64,000 bases of DNA, taken from positions 125,748,337 to 125,812,336 of the forward strand of contig OX375872.1 of NCBI GenBank assembly GCA_947359465.1. The letters are read 5' to 3'. Position 1 is the stretch's first letter. Every line of letters begins with the position of its first letter. This document shows positions 9,766 through 21,354 of this stretch, piece by piece. The DNA is from Metellina segmentata (lineage: Eukaryota > Arthropoda > Arachnida > Araneae > Tetragnathidae). Made by a program: the position numbers and the translations under genes. A model generated the notes under the pieces. It ran no database searches, was not told where the DNA came from, and saw only the letters and a program-made list of their open reading frames with translations.

Positions 9766-10394
9766 ATATATTTTAACAAGCGTCTTTTTTACCGAGTTTT
9801 CTATTCAGCTTTTTTGCATATCTGAACCACCTTACAAATTTCTTTATAAAAATATATCTTATAGGATTAGAATCCAAAATTTTCAAAACATATTGGTGCT
9901 ATATACTAACTGTATAAAGAGGTTCATTGAAACAATAATTTAACACATTTTCTGTACTACGAATTTTACATTTTGAGAACGTTTTGGTGAATTTGGGTTG
10001 GTTGAGTTTTATGGCCATATTTTGTCAAGCACGCGACACACATTAAGTACTTTTCATATACACGCACATGGAAATTTTTACTGACACATACAAAAGGGAG
10101 AGTACAGTTACATTCAAAACAAAATCTTCAACGGAACAATACCTAAAAATTTAGAACCACAAAATATGAAATCCTTCTGCGACACTCAATGAAAGAAAAT
10201 TAGTTTTTATGAATAATTTGATAGAAATCTGCATTTTAAATATCCCTTTTGTGAAATTGCTAAATGTACCGTAAGGGTTTGACGTTCTTCATCTTTTCAC
10301 CTATTTAATTACAAAAGCAGACAACCTATATATAATTTTTTGTTTGACTTTTACAGCCATTCCTGTATACTCCCCATTTTGACAAGACTACTAA
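9766..10394. other. AT-rich intron, with a type D SINE fragment
   Basis: Positions ~9995-10110 match the type D SINE body (TTTATGGCCATATTTTGTCA, TTTTTACTGACACATACAAA). The rest shows no structure. Confidence 0.4.
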
Positions 10395-10605
10395 AATGAA
10401 ACTATTGAAACGATATTCATTAAAATGAAACTGTTTACTAAAATAAAACAGCTGAACCGATTTACTAAAATGAATCATTACGAACGCTTTATTAAAATTG
10501 AACTGTTTACTGAAATGGAACAGTTGAAACGATTTACTAAATCGAACCTACTGAAACGATTTACTGAAACGAAAATATTCCTTCCAAAACGTACGACAAC
10601 AGATA
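10395..10605. repeat. Short tandem repeats of CGATTTACTAAAATGAA type
   Basis: About ten copies of an 18-20-bp motif GAAACGATTTACTAAAATG with substitutions. The continuous 62-codon frame here is a by-product of the repeat. Confidence 0.75.
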
Positions 10606-10874
10606 CTATTTAGTCCAGCACAGTCGAATTATAAACACTAAAACAAATTCTTGTGTCTAACACTCCGGTAATCACACTTTTACAGCTAACACATTTTTAC
10701 ATTGCCAAAACGAAACTATGAATGTGCGAGAGGGGCACAATATCCTTAAAATGACCAAATTGTCGAATGTGTTTTATCTTTTACTAACTATACAACTTTA
10801 AAGAATAAGCGTGAAAGATTCTATAGCTGTAACCATAATATTTAGCAAGTTATTAAAGGGTTTATCGAATGTAA

Positions 10875-11100
10875 GCCGACCAGCCGGTCTAGTGGTCAAG
10901 GTGTTGGCCTCTGGATCGGAAGTTCCGAATCCGGGGTTAGGGCATGAATGTAAATTGTGCTGTTCTTTGTTAGGGACAATGATGGTCCGCCCACTGGGTG
11001 CCCCTTCACAAGTGACCATCACTTCTGGCCTTGTATAAGGCTAAAATGACCTCGGTCAACTCTGTACTTTGTATTGTATTGTATTTGTATTTGTCTTCAC
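10875..11100 (+). mobile_element. SINE type C (B-like tRNA head, different body)
   Basis: Head GCCGACCAGCCGGTCTAGTGG with a damaged B box (TTCCGAATCCGGGG) is followed by a body unlike types A and B: GTTAGGGACAATGATGGTCC, then CAAGTGACCATCACTTCTGG. It ends in a TTGTATTGTATTTGTATTTG tail. Confidence 0.75.
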
Positions 11101-11574
11101 AATTGTACTGCCTTGCCATTGGAAATAAATATCGAATGTAAGGATCGAAAGCCACTTAAAACTTTAAAGTGCATTTTATCACCTTTTTATTTTTCACTAT
11201 TAGTTTATTTAAAATGTGCTAAGGCTTCTTTTTTAATTCAAGTAGAAATTAGAAAATTGTTTTGCTGTTGTTTAGTATAATATATATGATAACATTATGC
11301 GTGGAATAAGGATTTGGAAGAATAGCTGTTTTCAGAAATTGCTGAAATCAATTATATATAATCCTATGTTGAAAAAATGTGAAAAACACTTCATAGAAGG
11401 TGCATAAAAAAATATTTGAAGAAAAATTAAAATTTGCAGACAGAGTAGCATTTTTTTTAAATAAAATTGAATTTTTTCAATTATTGAGAATGTAAAAAAT
11501 ATTTTTTTTCTTTTGTAATGTTTATTTAATATGAATTGAAATAAGGTATACTGAACCATTTTGTTGTGAATATG
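11101..11574. other. AT-rich intron, nothing recognised
   Basis: Long A/T runs near 11450-11520. No ORF or repeat signature. Confidence 0.35.
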
Positions 11575-12660
11575 AAAACAACAACTGCCCAATAAGTGTA
11601 CAGTGTCCCCTGAAACGATGTCACTGAAACAGAAACTTCCCCGTGTCCGAAAGGTTTCGCAAGAGCTATCTGCTCTAAGTGGTTGATTCACAAGAATATA
11701 CTGACTTTAAAAAATTCTGTCATTAAATATTCATCCACAAGCATAATTTTTACACTACTTAAATAAAACTATGTGTACGAAATTATCTAACTAAAACGAA
11801 GTAATCCTCCTCCAAAATGTTTCAAACTCTTATGTCGTTGAGTTACCAAAACAAACTAAACCTAAATTCTTCTGTGAAGCACTCCTGTGAAGATACCTCC
11901 ACAGTTCTCATTTCCATACGACTACTGAAAGAAAACTTCGTATGAAATTATGTAATTAAAATGAAGTGCCTCGTGTCCAAAAAGAGTTTCTCTGAGTCGT
12001 TCAATTACAAAAGCAGACTAAACTTAAACTCTGCCTGACAATCTCGCAACCACAATCTCAATTCCACAAAGTTACTAAAATAAAAGGTGCTCAATATCCG
12101 AAAGTTCTACTAGTTTATTTCTCTGGATCGTTCAACTACAAAAGCAGATTAAACCTAAATTCTGCCAGACAATCTTGTATCTACAATCCCAATTCCACAA
12201 GGCTACTAAGAGGAACTGTGTATCAGGTGATGTAACTAAAACGTGCTCAATATCCCCAAAATCTACAAGAACTAGTTTCTCTGGGTCGTTCAACTATAAA
12301 TGCAGACTAAACCTAAATATGTTAGATAATCTCACAACCATTGGGCAACTAAAACGTACGGTGCTCAATATCTCAAAGCTCTACAATAGCTAATTTCTCT
12401 GTGGGTCGTTCAAAAACAAAAACAGACTAAATCTAAATTCCGTCAGACAATCTCTCAACCACAGTCCCAATTCCACAAGCATATGAAAACGAAATTGCGT
12501 ATCAGGTGATGTAGTTAAAACGAGCGCTGCTCACAATTCCAAAGTTCTACAAGAGCTAGTGTATCTGGGCCATTCAATTACAAATGCAGAACAAACCCAA
12601 ATTATATCAGACAATTTTGCAATCACAATCTTCATTTCACACGTAAGAAGTAAAACATAC
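11575..12660. repeat. Degenerate tandem array, ~120-160-bp unit
   Basis: The anchor GCAGACTAAACCTAAAT recurs at about 12013, 12144, 12302, 12423 and 12585. It comes with TCTCTGGGTCGTTCAA, CAATATCCCCAAA and AATCTCAACCACAAT. Related pieces start near 10270. Confidence 0.75.
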
Positions 12661-12954
12661 CTCGTCATGTTTTGAGTTTTTTTAATTTAATAATACAAAA
12701 CACGGGTACCCTACCTGAATGAATGACCACTTCAAACCCAAGCACAGAGGAAAATGCTGTTAATAGTAAAAAGCATGTCGTTTAAATAGGGCGTGAATGT
12801 TTTCAATACAGATTGTGCAGGATTTCAACACGAATTTTTCTCAGAGGGCGAGAAACGAAAAATAAGTTTACTTAATCCATAAAGTAATGCTATGGAGCTG
12901 GACTTAAGCTATTGAAAGAAATTGCGACAGCATTTGACGAAAGTGAAAAGATTA

Positions 12955-13150
12955 ATTTTCCCCCTTGTGATGCCAGCATCAGCTGGCGCGCGAAACCTAA
13001 ATCTCCTTTCCCAGACCAAAAATTTTCTTTTGCTGCTCCTGCGGCATTCAAACGCGCTTTTTATAACCAAAAACGCGTTTGCGCGCTGCGTTCGCGGATT
13101 AAAAAATTGGCCGAAAACAATAAATTTAAAAAAAGACGCGGCCGTAGATA
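12955..13150. other. CpG-rich patch of unknown role
   Basis: It contains GCTGGCGCGCGAAAC, AAACGCGTTTGCGCGCTG and GACGCGGCCG within an AT-rich intron. Overlapping frames of 79-97 codons exist, one ending in a basic run, but no family is recognised. A minus-strand TTATAAAAAGCGCG lies near 13055. Confidence 0.3.
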
Positions 13151-13574
13151 AGAGGCTTGGAAAAATGAATTACGATCTTTCTATTACACAGTGGGTATTT
13201 TCTCTCCTTTCTTAATGCTAAGACAACAAAGATTAAAAGAGAATCCGATTTCGTGTGAAATTATACGCACATTTCTAAATACAACCAACGGGTGACCAAG
13301 CAATTACGTTTGGATAATTGAATATTAATCTTCGGACTGTACTCAAGGGATTTGAGGATGAAGCTTAATTGAAAATGACTGGTTACACAGAAATAGCTCG
13401 TGTATGTGTATAAAAATAGATAAGGTATGTCCCCAATTATTAATTTAAAAAAACTCAAAGTCGTTATTTGTTTTATAAAATATCTGCAATATCGCTTTGA
13501 ACTGTATCTTATTTAAATTTAAATCTAAATAATCTTATCATTTAGTGCTAATTCAGGAGCATGGTATGTATTGT

Positions 13575-13861
13575 AATTAACGTCTCACTGGAGCAACACA
13601 GTGGGCTATTGGCGACGTTCCAGGATCAAACCCAAAGGAAAAGATTCGAAGATAATACCACGTAATTTTGAATCACGGTCAGATGACAAGGTCACACTTG
13701 TTGGCACTGCGCTCTCCAAACTTCCACACCCCACCACGTCAGAATTAACGTGCACCAGACCTCTTTGTGCACAACGGTCTTTCGTTGGATTCGAACTTGC
13801 AACCCTCCGGTTACTAATCCGTAACTCTTCCAGTCTGGCTAACGCGGCCCCAAGAAGAGCT
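13575..13861 (-). mobile_element. SINE type A, full length
   Basis: Tail ATTAACGTCTCACTGGAGC at the left and complete tRNA-like head at the right. In minus-strand sense the head has TAGCCAGACTGGAAGAG and GTTCGAATCC (B box near 13790). Head, body and tail are all present. Confidence 0.85.
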
Positions 13862-13869
13862 TGGAGCAA

Positions 13870-14690
13870 TTTAGTCTGATCTTTTTAAAAGGTTTATTTG
13901 GTTGATTTAAATTGAAAATTGAATTGGTTTAAGTTATGTACATGTAAAGGTGACCACCTGGTTAATCATTAAATATTTTTTGGCTGCTTGGTTTTTTGTG
14001 ACGCAAAGGCCATATTTGACCAAGCTGCGCAAAATACAAGACATTCGTCAAGTAAGTGGACAATGCATACAAAAGAAAAGTTTTACTGACACAGAAAAAA
14101 GAAAAAAAAACAGAGTATGTCAGGAATCTAATCGGCGTCGTCTACAACTGAATTGTTTTTTAAACCAAATTTTATCACCTAGTGCTAGTCCAAGAAAACA
14201 ACTTGAAGCTATTTAGTTTAATCTTACAGAGGTTAATTGGCTGCAATGAATTTTATCGATTTAACGTTTAATATAATTTTTCAACCAAAGACAATGTTTA
14301 ATTGAATTTTTCAACCGAAGGCAATATTTAATTGAATTTTTCAACCAAATACAAAATCAGGGTTGGGTGTTAACCTGGTTATACTATAAACCTGGTTAAT
14401 TATTGAATTGTGTTTGAATTAAAATAGTCTTATCATTTAGTGCCAATCCAAAAAGGCAGTTGAAGCTATTTAGTCTGCTATGTGGAAGGTTTGCGTTTAG
14501 TTGAATTGAATGGATTTAATTCGCATAACCCAAGATGACACCTGGTTGATTATAGAACTGTTTTTAAATCTAAATACATAATCTTATCACTTCATGCCAA
14601 TCCAAGAAGGCAGCTTGAAGTAATTTACATTGATCTTTGAGAGATTAATGTTTGGTTGAAATAAATAGCATTGATTTATTTATGGTAATC
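13870..14690. repeat. Interspersed direct repeats (CTTATCATTTAGTGCCAATC)
   Basis: A ~150-260-bp module containing TTATCATTTAGTGCCAATCC and GCTTGAAGCTATTTAGT occurs at about 13533, 14170, 14428 and 14580. Inside it, 14255-14350 has three copies of a 33-bp unit (AATTGAATTTTTCAACC). A type D SINE fragment occupies 13985-14125. Confidence 0.7.
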
Positions 14691-14785
14691 AAAGACATAG
14701 TCAGACAGTCGAGCTGGTCTCCTGGCACTTAAAATTCCCAAGACGCCGTGTCCACTGGTACGAGAAATACAACTCTTATTATATA

Positions 14786-15260
14786 ACAATAAGGACATTT
14801 CTTTAGGCTGGATTAAAGTTCATGCGGGTCACGACGGAAACGAAGAAGCAGATAGATTAGCAAAAGAGGCAAGAACAAGGGAATACATAGAAAGAAGGGG
14901 TGAAATGGCCCAAGACCCATTGCACAATGGAAACCACTAGTTGGCTACTTGGTACGTGGCAGAATGAATGAGACGAAGGGGAAACAGGTACTGTACATGA
15001 TGTGTTACCAAGAGTGTCGCTAAAATCTACAAATTGGACCAGGGAAGAGACACTCTTCTTCACAGGGGATGGTCCATTCCCATTCTATCTAACGAGATTT
15101 AAGAAAATCAAGTCTGATACTGCTCCTGTGGTGAAATTGGCACACCTCTACATTACATCACAGTCTGTCTTCTTATATCCTCGTGGCATATGAGGACGCC
15201 AGCCGACCTTATTATCGCATGGCTCAGGAACATTGCATGTAACAAGGGTTCGAGGGTTAA
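14786..15260 (+). pseudogene. Non-LTR retrotransposon 3' fragment (RNase H region)
   Basis: One frame reads LGWIKVHAGHDGNEEADRLA followed by KEA, the C-terminal half of a LINE-encoded RNase H (the HAGH.GNE.AD.LAK motif, whose Asp is catalytic). Downstream, out of frame, come FYLTRFKKI and SWHMRTPADLII-like pieces from the same ORF2 tail. Stops and frameshifts make it dead. Confidence 0.75.
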
Positions 15261-15509
15261 AACTATCAACAAGGTGAGATTCATGGATAATCATCAGGAC
15301 TTGATTATCCTAAAAGATTACGAATAGCGAACTTTTTTCTCACTGTAATGTGCTCTAACATTCTGGGAAGACATGTCACCTGGCATGCTCTACTCATCCA
15401 ACCACACTTATTTAAACTGATCGTTCAAAACAATGAACTATCAAAACAAACTTTTGCAGTTATTACCCGAATGTTATGCAATTTGCAAATTGTTTTCTAC
15501 TAAAAATCC

Positions 15510-15560
15510 TACATATATTGGGTTGATACAAAGGTTTCACAGTTTTTTTACAACAAGATG
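15510..15560 (+). mobile_element. Possible mariner 5' end
   Basis: TATATTGGGTTGATACAAAG is close to the terminal sequence at 4441 (minus) and 36856 (minus) and to the mariner end consensus. It may be the left end of the element whose transposase remnant lies at 16300-16735. Confidence 0.4.
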
Positions 15561-15830
15561 GCTCCACCCCCTGGCGCCTAGGCTCACTAACCCCCGATGA
15601 TTGCTACGCCATCCCATTTGGTTTACTTGGCAAACCAACACTCCTTTCGCAGTTTTAAATCTCCTGAAACGTCGAAACTATCTTAATTCGCATACTCTTG
15701 ATCGGGCTTTCTGGATCATGACGTCATAGCGAGGGCTCTGCCCCCTTCTTGCTAACGCTGGCCAACCCCCGGTGATTTCTAAGCAATTCCATTTGGTTTG
15801 CGAACTTCTTTCGCAAGTGATTTCACTTTT
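15555..15830. repeat. Two diverged direct copies of a ~110-bp segment
   Basis: GGCTCCACCCCCTGGCGCC...AACCCCCGATGATTGCTA and GGCTCTGCCCCCTTCTTGC...AACCCCCGGTGATTTCTA share order and a CCATTTGGTTT...CTTTCGCA end. They lie about 175 bp apart. The family is unknown. Confidence 0.5.
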
Positions 15831-16317
15831 TTTTTACTTTAACACTTAATGCACTCTAAATTAACAGCCTCATCAGTATAAAACCTTCTCCATCTTGTTC
15901 CCTGTACAATTTTGATTAAACCATGTTAATTTCGTAATTTTCTGATCAGTACTTTCTCGGGAAACCGTCTGAGAATAGAGCGAAAAAAGCGAGCCTTATG
16001 GACTTTCCGCTCCGACTTAACAGTGGGTTTCAACGGCCATATAAAAAAAATTGTTGCTATGGTAATTGTTGCTACGATAAATTTATATCTGGCAAACCCA
16101 TTAGTTAGAAATGTAACCTTTCATTTCCATGAAGAAATTTGCGGGTTCCGCGATGAACAATTTGTTCACTATCGCAAAATTATACTTTTCATCGTATCGA
16201 ATTTATTTATAAGCCAATTTTACAAATAATTATATCATAAAAAAGAGTGCATTCTTTGGTTTCCAGTGTTATTTTTAAATTTAAAAAATTCCATTTTTAC
16301 TTTAGGTATTGCCAGAT

Positions 16318-16735
16318 TTACTTCAACTTGTTGCAGTCAACACACAAGCACGTATGTGGTTCCAGCATGACGGAGCACCACCCCATTTCAGCTTGGATGT
16401 GCGAAGCGCTTTAGACGCTAAATTCCCACGGCGATGGATTGGTCGGGGTGGCCCACACCTAGGCTGACTCGCTTACCCGATCTCTCTTGTCTGGACTTTT
16501 TTCTGTGGGGCCATTTGAAAAGTCTCGTCTGCGAAAACCCCATTGACGAGGACCAGTTGCCGGGATTTCTGTTGCTGCCGGTGCCGTCCGAGACATGCCG
16601 GGTGTTTGAAAAAGTGCGCCGCTCGATACTTCGCAGTTGTAACGCGAAGCAGTTTGTAATTTTTTTTGCAGCAGTTTCTGTAATTTTGCCACAACTGCTC
16701 TCCGCCCATGCATTGTATGGTGAAAATTGATTTCT
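16318..16735 (+). pseudogene. Mariner-like (DUF4817-type) transposase fragment
   Basis: The frame at 16330-16455 reads MWFQHDGAPPHFSLDVRSAL and WIGRGGP, carrying the second catalytic Asp (HDGAPPH). A frameshift near 16450 moves the sequence to LPDLSCLDFFLWGHLKSLV, which carries the third acidic position. The DDE core is therefore broken and the N-terminal domain is absent. The element's end may be the TTTCGAAACACCCTGT at 16772-16787. Confidence 0.8.
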
Positions 16736-16789
16736 TAGATGCTTATCACCCCTTACATTTTTGCCCATGAGTTTCGAAACACCCTGTGT

Positions 16790-16905
16790 AGTATGCGCCG
16801 TTCTGTTCGATGACCTTTCTCCATCTCTCTCCGATAGCCTGCATAATCACTCGTTCAAAGAAGTTTTGGCTAAAAAACTGATTCACAGGTGATGAAATTT
16901 TCTGA
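16790..16905 (-). pseudogene. Second mariner transposase C-terminal fragment
   Basis: In minus-strand sense it reads AIGERWRKVIEQNGAYY followed by T, matching the tail seen at 4234-4300. It abuts the plus-strand transposase remnant, so two elements are joined tail to tail. Confidence 0.6.
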
Positions 16906-17100
16906 ACCACTTATGGCGCGTGGAATCGTCACCCTCAACCTACACAACGCATAGCTTCTTTTGCGTTTGCGGAAAAATTAGTGAAATATCTTGATAGATC
17001 CCATTTCCTTAATTTTCCATGTCTCGTAAAATTTTAATTCACCCATAATAGTCTGTATACATATAAATCAAATTAACTCCCCCATTTGACAAGTTTATGA

Positions 17101-17431
17101 CCGACCAACCGGTATAGTGGTTAAGGTGTTAGCCTCTGTATCGCAAGGTTCCTGTTCGAATCCCGGTCCGGGCATGGATGTTTGTATGCGTATGGTGTAG
17201 AGGCGGCTGGTGCGCCTTAAATTTGTCGTGGTCGAAAGTCCTCACGTTGGGTTGGTGTGGAAGTTTGGAGAGTGGGGTGCCAGCTCAGGTGTTGCTTCGT
17301 CATCTGACCGTGGTTCAAAATTACGAGGTGTTGTCCTCGGATCTTTCCCTTAAGGGACTGATCCCGGACCGTCGTCAATAGCCCGTTGTGTTGCTCTAGT
17401 ACGCCGTTAACTATAATTACCTTGCCTTACC
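17101..17431 (+). mobile_element. SINE type B, full length with target-site duplication
   Basis: Head CCGACCAACCGGTATAGTGG and GTTCGAATCCCGG (B box), body with GGAAGTTTGGAGAGTGGGG, and tail ACCTTGCCTTACC. Direct flanks TTGACAAGTTTATGA (17086-17100) and TTGACAAGTTGATGA (17432-17446) differ at one base, a 15-bp duplication expected from LINE-driven insertion. Confidence 0.9.
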
Positions 17432-17869
17432 TTGACAAGTTGATGACTCAATTATAAAGAAAACAAAATTTGTGGGCTAAATTTTGCAAAATAAGCATAG
17501 GTTAAGCAACATTTTAAACCAAAATTTTAAAATTTGGAGGCTTGTTGGATTTCTTATTTGCACTCATATATATGTAACAGATTTCAAGGATTATCCAAAT
17601 AAATTTCAAATAAATTAATCAAACCCCGATATTGCAGGGAATATTTTGAAATCAGAATGTCATAAAATCTCAATCCCAGAGAAGGGTGTTTTTGTCGTTA
17701 GGGTTGCTATATTAATCCACTAATCTTTTATGTTGTATGTGTAACTACGTCAAAAATTATCGTAATTGAAAATGTTTTTGCTGTCCATAGAATTTGATAT
17801 CAATTTGTTTTTAAAGCTAAAATTAGAAAGTTGTGAGTTCATTGTGTTAGCCCGGTCGTTTTAACTTTC

Positions 17870-18370
17870 TGATGGGTTCTACTCATAATAAGCGTAATTC
17901 TACTGCCTGCAGTCTTTCCTGCATGACTTCAAAACACTTTTGGCCTTCTTGACCAATATAATTCTTCCAAAGGATTATATTCTAAAGAAATGAGCGATAT
18001 AATAGTCTTTTGGAAATATTCTAAGGAAAAGAAGCATGTCAGCGATATAATATAATCTTTTGAAAATATTAGAAATATTCTACGGAAATGAATAATAGAA
18101 TTTTTCCAAGGAATTCTATTCTACAGAATGAATCAATAGACTCGTTCTGAAGAATTCTATTCGAAAGAAAGTACCAACAGAATCACACACATTCCAAAGG
18201 ATTATTTTCTAAGCAAAGAATCAACAGAATCATTCCAAAGGATTCCATTCAAAGGAAATGACTAATATAATCTGACCACCGTATTTCATTCTAAGAAAAT
18301 TATCAACAAAATCTCTCTTTCTATGGGATTCTCTTTAGAAAACTGCTTGCTAGAACCTTTCGCCTGTAGG
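17870..18370. repeat. ~37-bp minisatellite family, large array
   Basis: About 12 degenerate units of ATTCCAAAGGATTCTATTCT plus AAGGAAATGA(C/G)(C/T)AATA, preceded by a non-repeat leader (17850-17945: CTGATGGGTTCTACTC...CAGTCTTTCCTGCATGACTT). That leader also precedes the array at 20945. Confidence 0.8.
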
Positions 18371-18594
18371 AATGCTATAATACTGTCATAATTAACAATA
18401 CTAACCTTATTCTTAACATCTGTTAATTCACCTAAACATCCTTTCTTTCACCTACCTATTTTTTACCTGACCTTGTTTCGGGTTTGGCTCAACTTGATCA
18501 AACCAACCAAACAACTTTCGTTTATCTAAAGTGATAGCATTGAATCTCATGAAACACGAAAATGTTTCAATCAAGTGACATTGTCAATCATCGA

Positions 18595-18740
18595 GAAGGA
18601 AATGATCAACGGAATCATTCCAGAGGATTCCATTCTAAGAAAATAACGAATAAAATCAGTCCAGAGAATTCTATTCTAAGTAAAGGACCACTATAATATG
18701 TACAAAGATTGAAGATATCAACGAATTCTTTCACTCAATA
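18595..18740. repeat. ~37-bp minisatellite family, small array
   Basis: Three to four units (GGAATCATTCCAGAGGATTC, AGTCCAGAGAATTCTATTCT). Confidence 0.7.
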
Positions 18741-18994
18741 GGTGTTATTATGTTGTCCTGACGGTGTGGTGAGAGGTAAAAACAATGCTACATTACTCGG
18801 AAATCTCGAGACATTCAGAGGGTCAAGAAAACCTCTCTAGCTTTGCTAATACAGAAAAAAGGGTGCTCCAGAGAAGCCGTGCACTTGGCGCAAGGTGGTT
18901 CAAAAGTTATTTTCTTCCCGCACAAACTTCATGGGGCTTAAATGCTCGCTTCTGAATCTTCAAATGGAGGTTTGATCCATCCTCTGCAGAGAGA

Positions 18995-19262
18995 ACTAGG
19001 GGATTGCACAGGGACGTTGTCCTTGATACCAGTCAATTCTAAACGTATGGCACCTTTCCTTGGAATAGTCCTTTGGAAAGATTCTATTGCTCTTTTCCTT
19101 GGAATAGAATCCTTTGAAAATATTCGATTGCTCGTTCCCTTGGAATAGAGTCCTTTGGAAAGATTCTATTGCTCTTTTCCTGGGAATAGAATCGTTTGGA
19201 AAGATTCTAATGCTCTTTTCCTTGGAATATAATCCTTTGGAAATATTCCATTGGTCAATAAT
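18995..19262. repeat. ~37-bp minisatellite family, inverted orientation
   Basis: At least six units of TTCCTTGGAATAGAATCCTT plus TGGAAAGATTCTATTGC, in the opposite orientation to the array at 17.9 kb. The repetitive frames on both strands (e.g. minus-strand peptide period SFQRTLFQGNEQ) come from the repeat. Confidence 0.85.
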
Positions 19263-19277
19263 GTCAAAATTGTTTAT

Positions 19278-19345
19278 AAGTCGTGCAGTGACGTCACGAT
19301 ACGATAACAACTTCCGGTTATGACACCACCGCGCCATCCACACCG
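19278..19345. promoter_or_regulatory. CRE/ETS-like motif cluster
   Basis: A perfect TGACGTCA palindrome and ACTTCCGG lie within about 40 bp, next to CACCGCGCCATCC. These match CREB/ATF and ETS sites. No TATA, initiator or exon follows that I can support, so it is only a candidate intronic element. Confidence 0.3.
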
Positions 19346-19779
19346 CTGTTGTGCTGAACCCCCTATATATTACCTACTGCCATGGTTCTCCTATCAAAAC
19401 AATGTGAGAGTCAAAACATGGGTGCAATATCAAAAACTAGAAAACTTTGGGTACGCAATATCAAAAACTAGAAAAAATGTAGTGAATCTGGTTTTCTCTA
19501 TCAAGTACAAAATAGACACGGGCTATTTTTCTACCTGTGCACAAATTTATAGATGACGTTTATAAGTCTGGTCTGAATGTACGCTTTGGTTGAATGAATA
19601 TATTATTGTTAAATAAAAGCGGTATTCACACATCACACATTTAATTTTGATCCTCTTGCTGGCTTGTACTGGCCAGTCTCTGGTGCTAAAACCTGTTTGA
19701 AATGGTCACCAGTTCTGGTCAGGGGTCAATTTATTTTTCCGACGTAGATCTTCATCCCCATTGGGATTATAGGACATTT

Positions 19780-19850
19780 TTGTCTTGACGAATGTAGTAA
19801 AATTTACTATATCTTGATAGACGAAATATCTCGTCGAAAGCACGTGGAAG
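19780..19850. repeat. Palindrome-rich repeat, copy 5 (fragment)
   Basis: ATCTTGATAGACGAAATATCTCGTCGAAAG: one unit with a mutated palindrome. Confidence 0.5.
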
Positions 19851-20159
19851 GTAATTCGCTCATTTCAAGAATTTTCACATGGGCATTAGTAAGTGAAACA
19901 TACTAGTAATGAAATTTTAACTGTACATATTAATCATTTATTTTAAATTTAAAGATATTCAAGTCTCACGAACTTTTTTATTGATAGCACATTGTCAATT
20001 TCAGCTTCGTATTTTCCTCTTTCCACTTTCAGCTCTATCTCTATTTTAAGTACCTCCGACTTTATCTGCATTTATTTATTAAATTCTGTCCATTGAGAGC
20101 GTCAGTAACTTTAAAACTCTAGTTTAACGTCACATTGATGTAGTAGTACTCAAAACAGA

Positions 20160-20850
20160 ACATTTTTGAATTAAATACTTAGAAAATAGAGTAGACAAGT
20201 ATACAATAACTATGAAGATCACGAAGAACTTTAATGTGATTTTCTAAGCCTGTTTTGAAAAATCTTTCCATCATCTTCAGTGGAGTGAAATTCTAGAGTA
20301 ACTTTCTAAGATTTTAAACTTTGCATGTAAAAAGAGAATTCTGAACGTAAATTAAATAATCTCATGCTTTACATGAAAAATCTCTTTATCTTCAATGAAG
20401 TGAAACTCCTGATAAACCTTCATAAACTTTTAAACATTACTTGAAAAAAAATTACAAATGTAAATCACATAGTCGTTTGCTTTAGAATAAAGAAGAACTC
20501 CAGTGCAAGTATTTACTTGAAAAAGGTTTCTGAACATAAATTAGATAGTCTTATGCTTTAGATGAAAAAACGTTTCTGAACGTAAATTAGTCTTATGCTT
20601 AACCTTAAAAAAGGTTTCTGAAAGTAAATTAGACAGTCTTATACTTGAAAAAAGTTTGTGAACGTAAATAAGACAGTCTAATGCTTTACTTGAATAAAAA
20701 AGGTTTTGAACTTAAATTAGTCTTATACATGACTCTTAAAGAGTCGTTTCATCTTCAGTGAAGTGAACTTCAGAGTAACTGTTTTAATCATTTAAACTTT
20801 ACTGGAAAATATTTTCTGAACGTGAAGCACATAGTATTTTAGTTCATGCT
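20160..20850. repeat. Degenerate tandem array (TTTCTGAACGTAAATTAGA)
   Basis: Six or more units of about 55-65 bp with AAAGGTTTCTGAACGTAAAT and CAGTCTTATGCTTTA. They lie within two longer (~125 bp) units bearing ATCTTCAGTGAAGTGAAACT. Confidence 0.75.
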
Positions 20851-20944
20851 TGTGAGTTAGACAAAATGTGGACTTTTTCATTGTAGTTACAAAGTTACGC
20901 ATACTAGGAAACTCCAGCGTAAGTTCCATTTTAATTTTCAACTG

Positions 20945-21110
20945 TATTTAGCCCTCTGACGGGTTCACACGCATAATTACATATTGTAACCTGAAGTCTT
21001 CCCTGCATGATTTCTTAGCATTTAGGACCTTCTTGATCAATAGTAGCTTTTCAAAGGATTTCATTCTAAGCAAATGCGATAAAAATAATCTTTACAAATG
21101 ATCTTATTTT
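20945..21110. repeat. ~37-bp minisatellite with leader, left part
   Basis: Leader GCCCTCTGACGGGTTCACAC...GTCTTCCCTGCATGATTTC resembles the one at 17850, then repeat units start. The array continues at 21355-21605 beyond an inserted SINE. Confidence 0.7.
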
Positions 21111-21114
21111 AAGG

Positions 21115-21354
21115 TGGGTAAGTATTTAATTAACGTCGCACTGGAGCAACACAACTGGCATTGACGTCGTTCCGGGATCAAACCCGAAGGGTTAGATCCG
21201 ATGACTACACCAAGTAATTTTGAACCACGGTCAGATGACGAGGTCACACTTGAGCTGTCATCCCACTCTCAGAACTTTGTGCTGAACTGTACACACCACG
21301 CCATCCGGAGGACATTTTGAGGCCACGACAATTTTGACGTGCACCAGCCCCCTT
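21115..21354 (-). mobile_element. SINE (type A body) inserted in the minisatellite
   Basis: Tail GGTGGGTAAGTATTTAATTA at left, body to GTGCACCAGCCCCC at right; head missing. A small duplication lies in the body near 21270-21300. Confidence 0.8.

Noticed and set aside
10425..10613. 62-codon frame rich in Lys, Phe and Thr
   Set aside because: Produced by the 18-20-bp CGATTTACTAAAATG repeat.
12912..13215. Small basic protein of 79-97 codons in two overlapping frames
   Set aside because: No homology, no start or splice support, and two equally open frames in the same CpG-rich patch.
17101..17180. tRNA gene at the SINE head (A- and B-box-like sequences, also at 58096, 38040, 13860 etc.)
   Set aside because: The heads lack a complete cloverleaf with paired acceptor stem and are always followed by the same SINE body. 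They are SINE promoters, not tRNA genes.
18996..19343. 115-codon minus-strand frame with a periodic peptide
   Set aside because: The periodicity (~12 residues) equals the 37-bp minisatellite unit; it is a repeat artefact.
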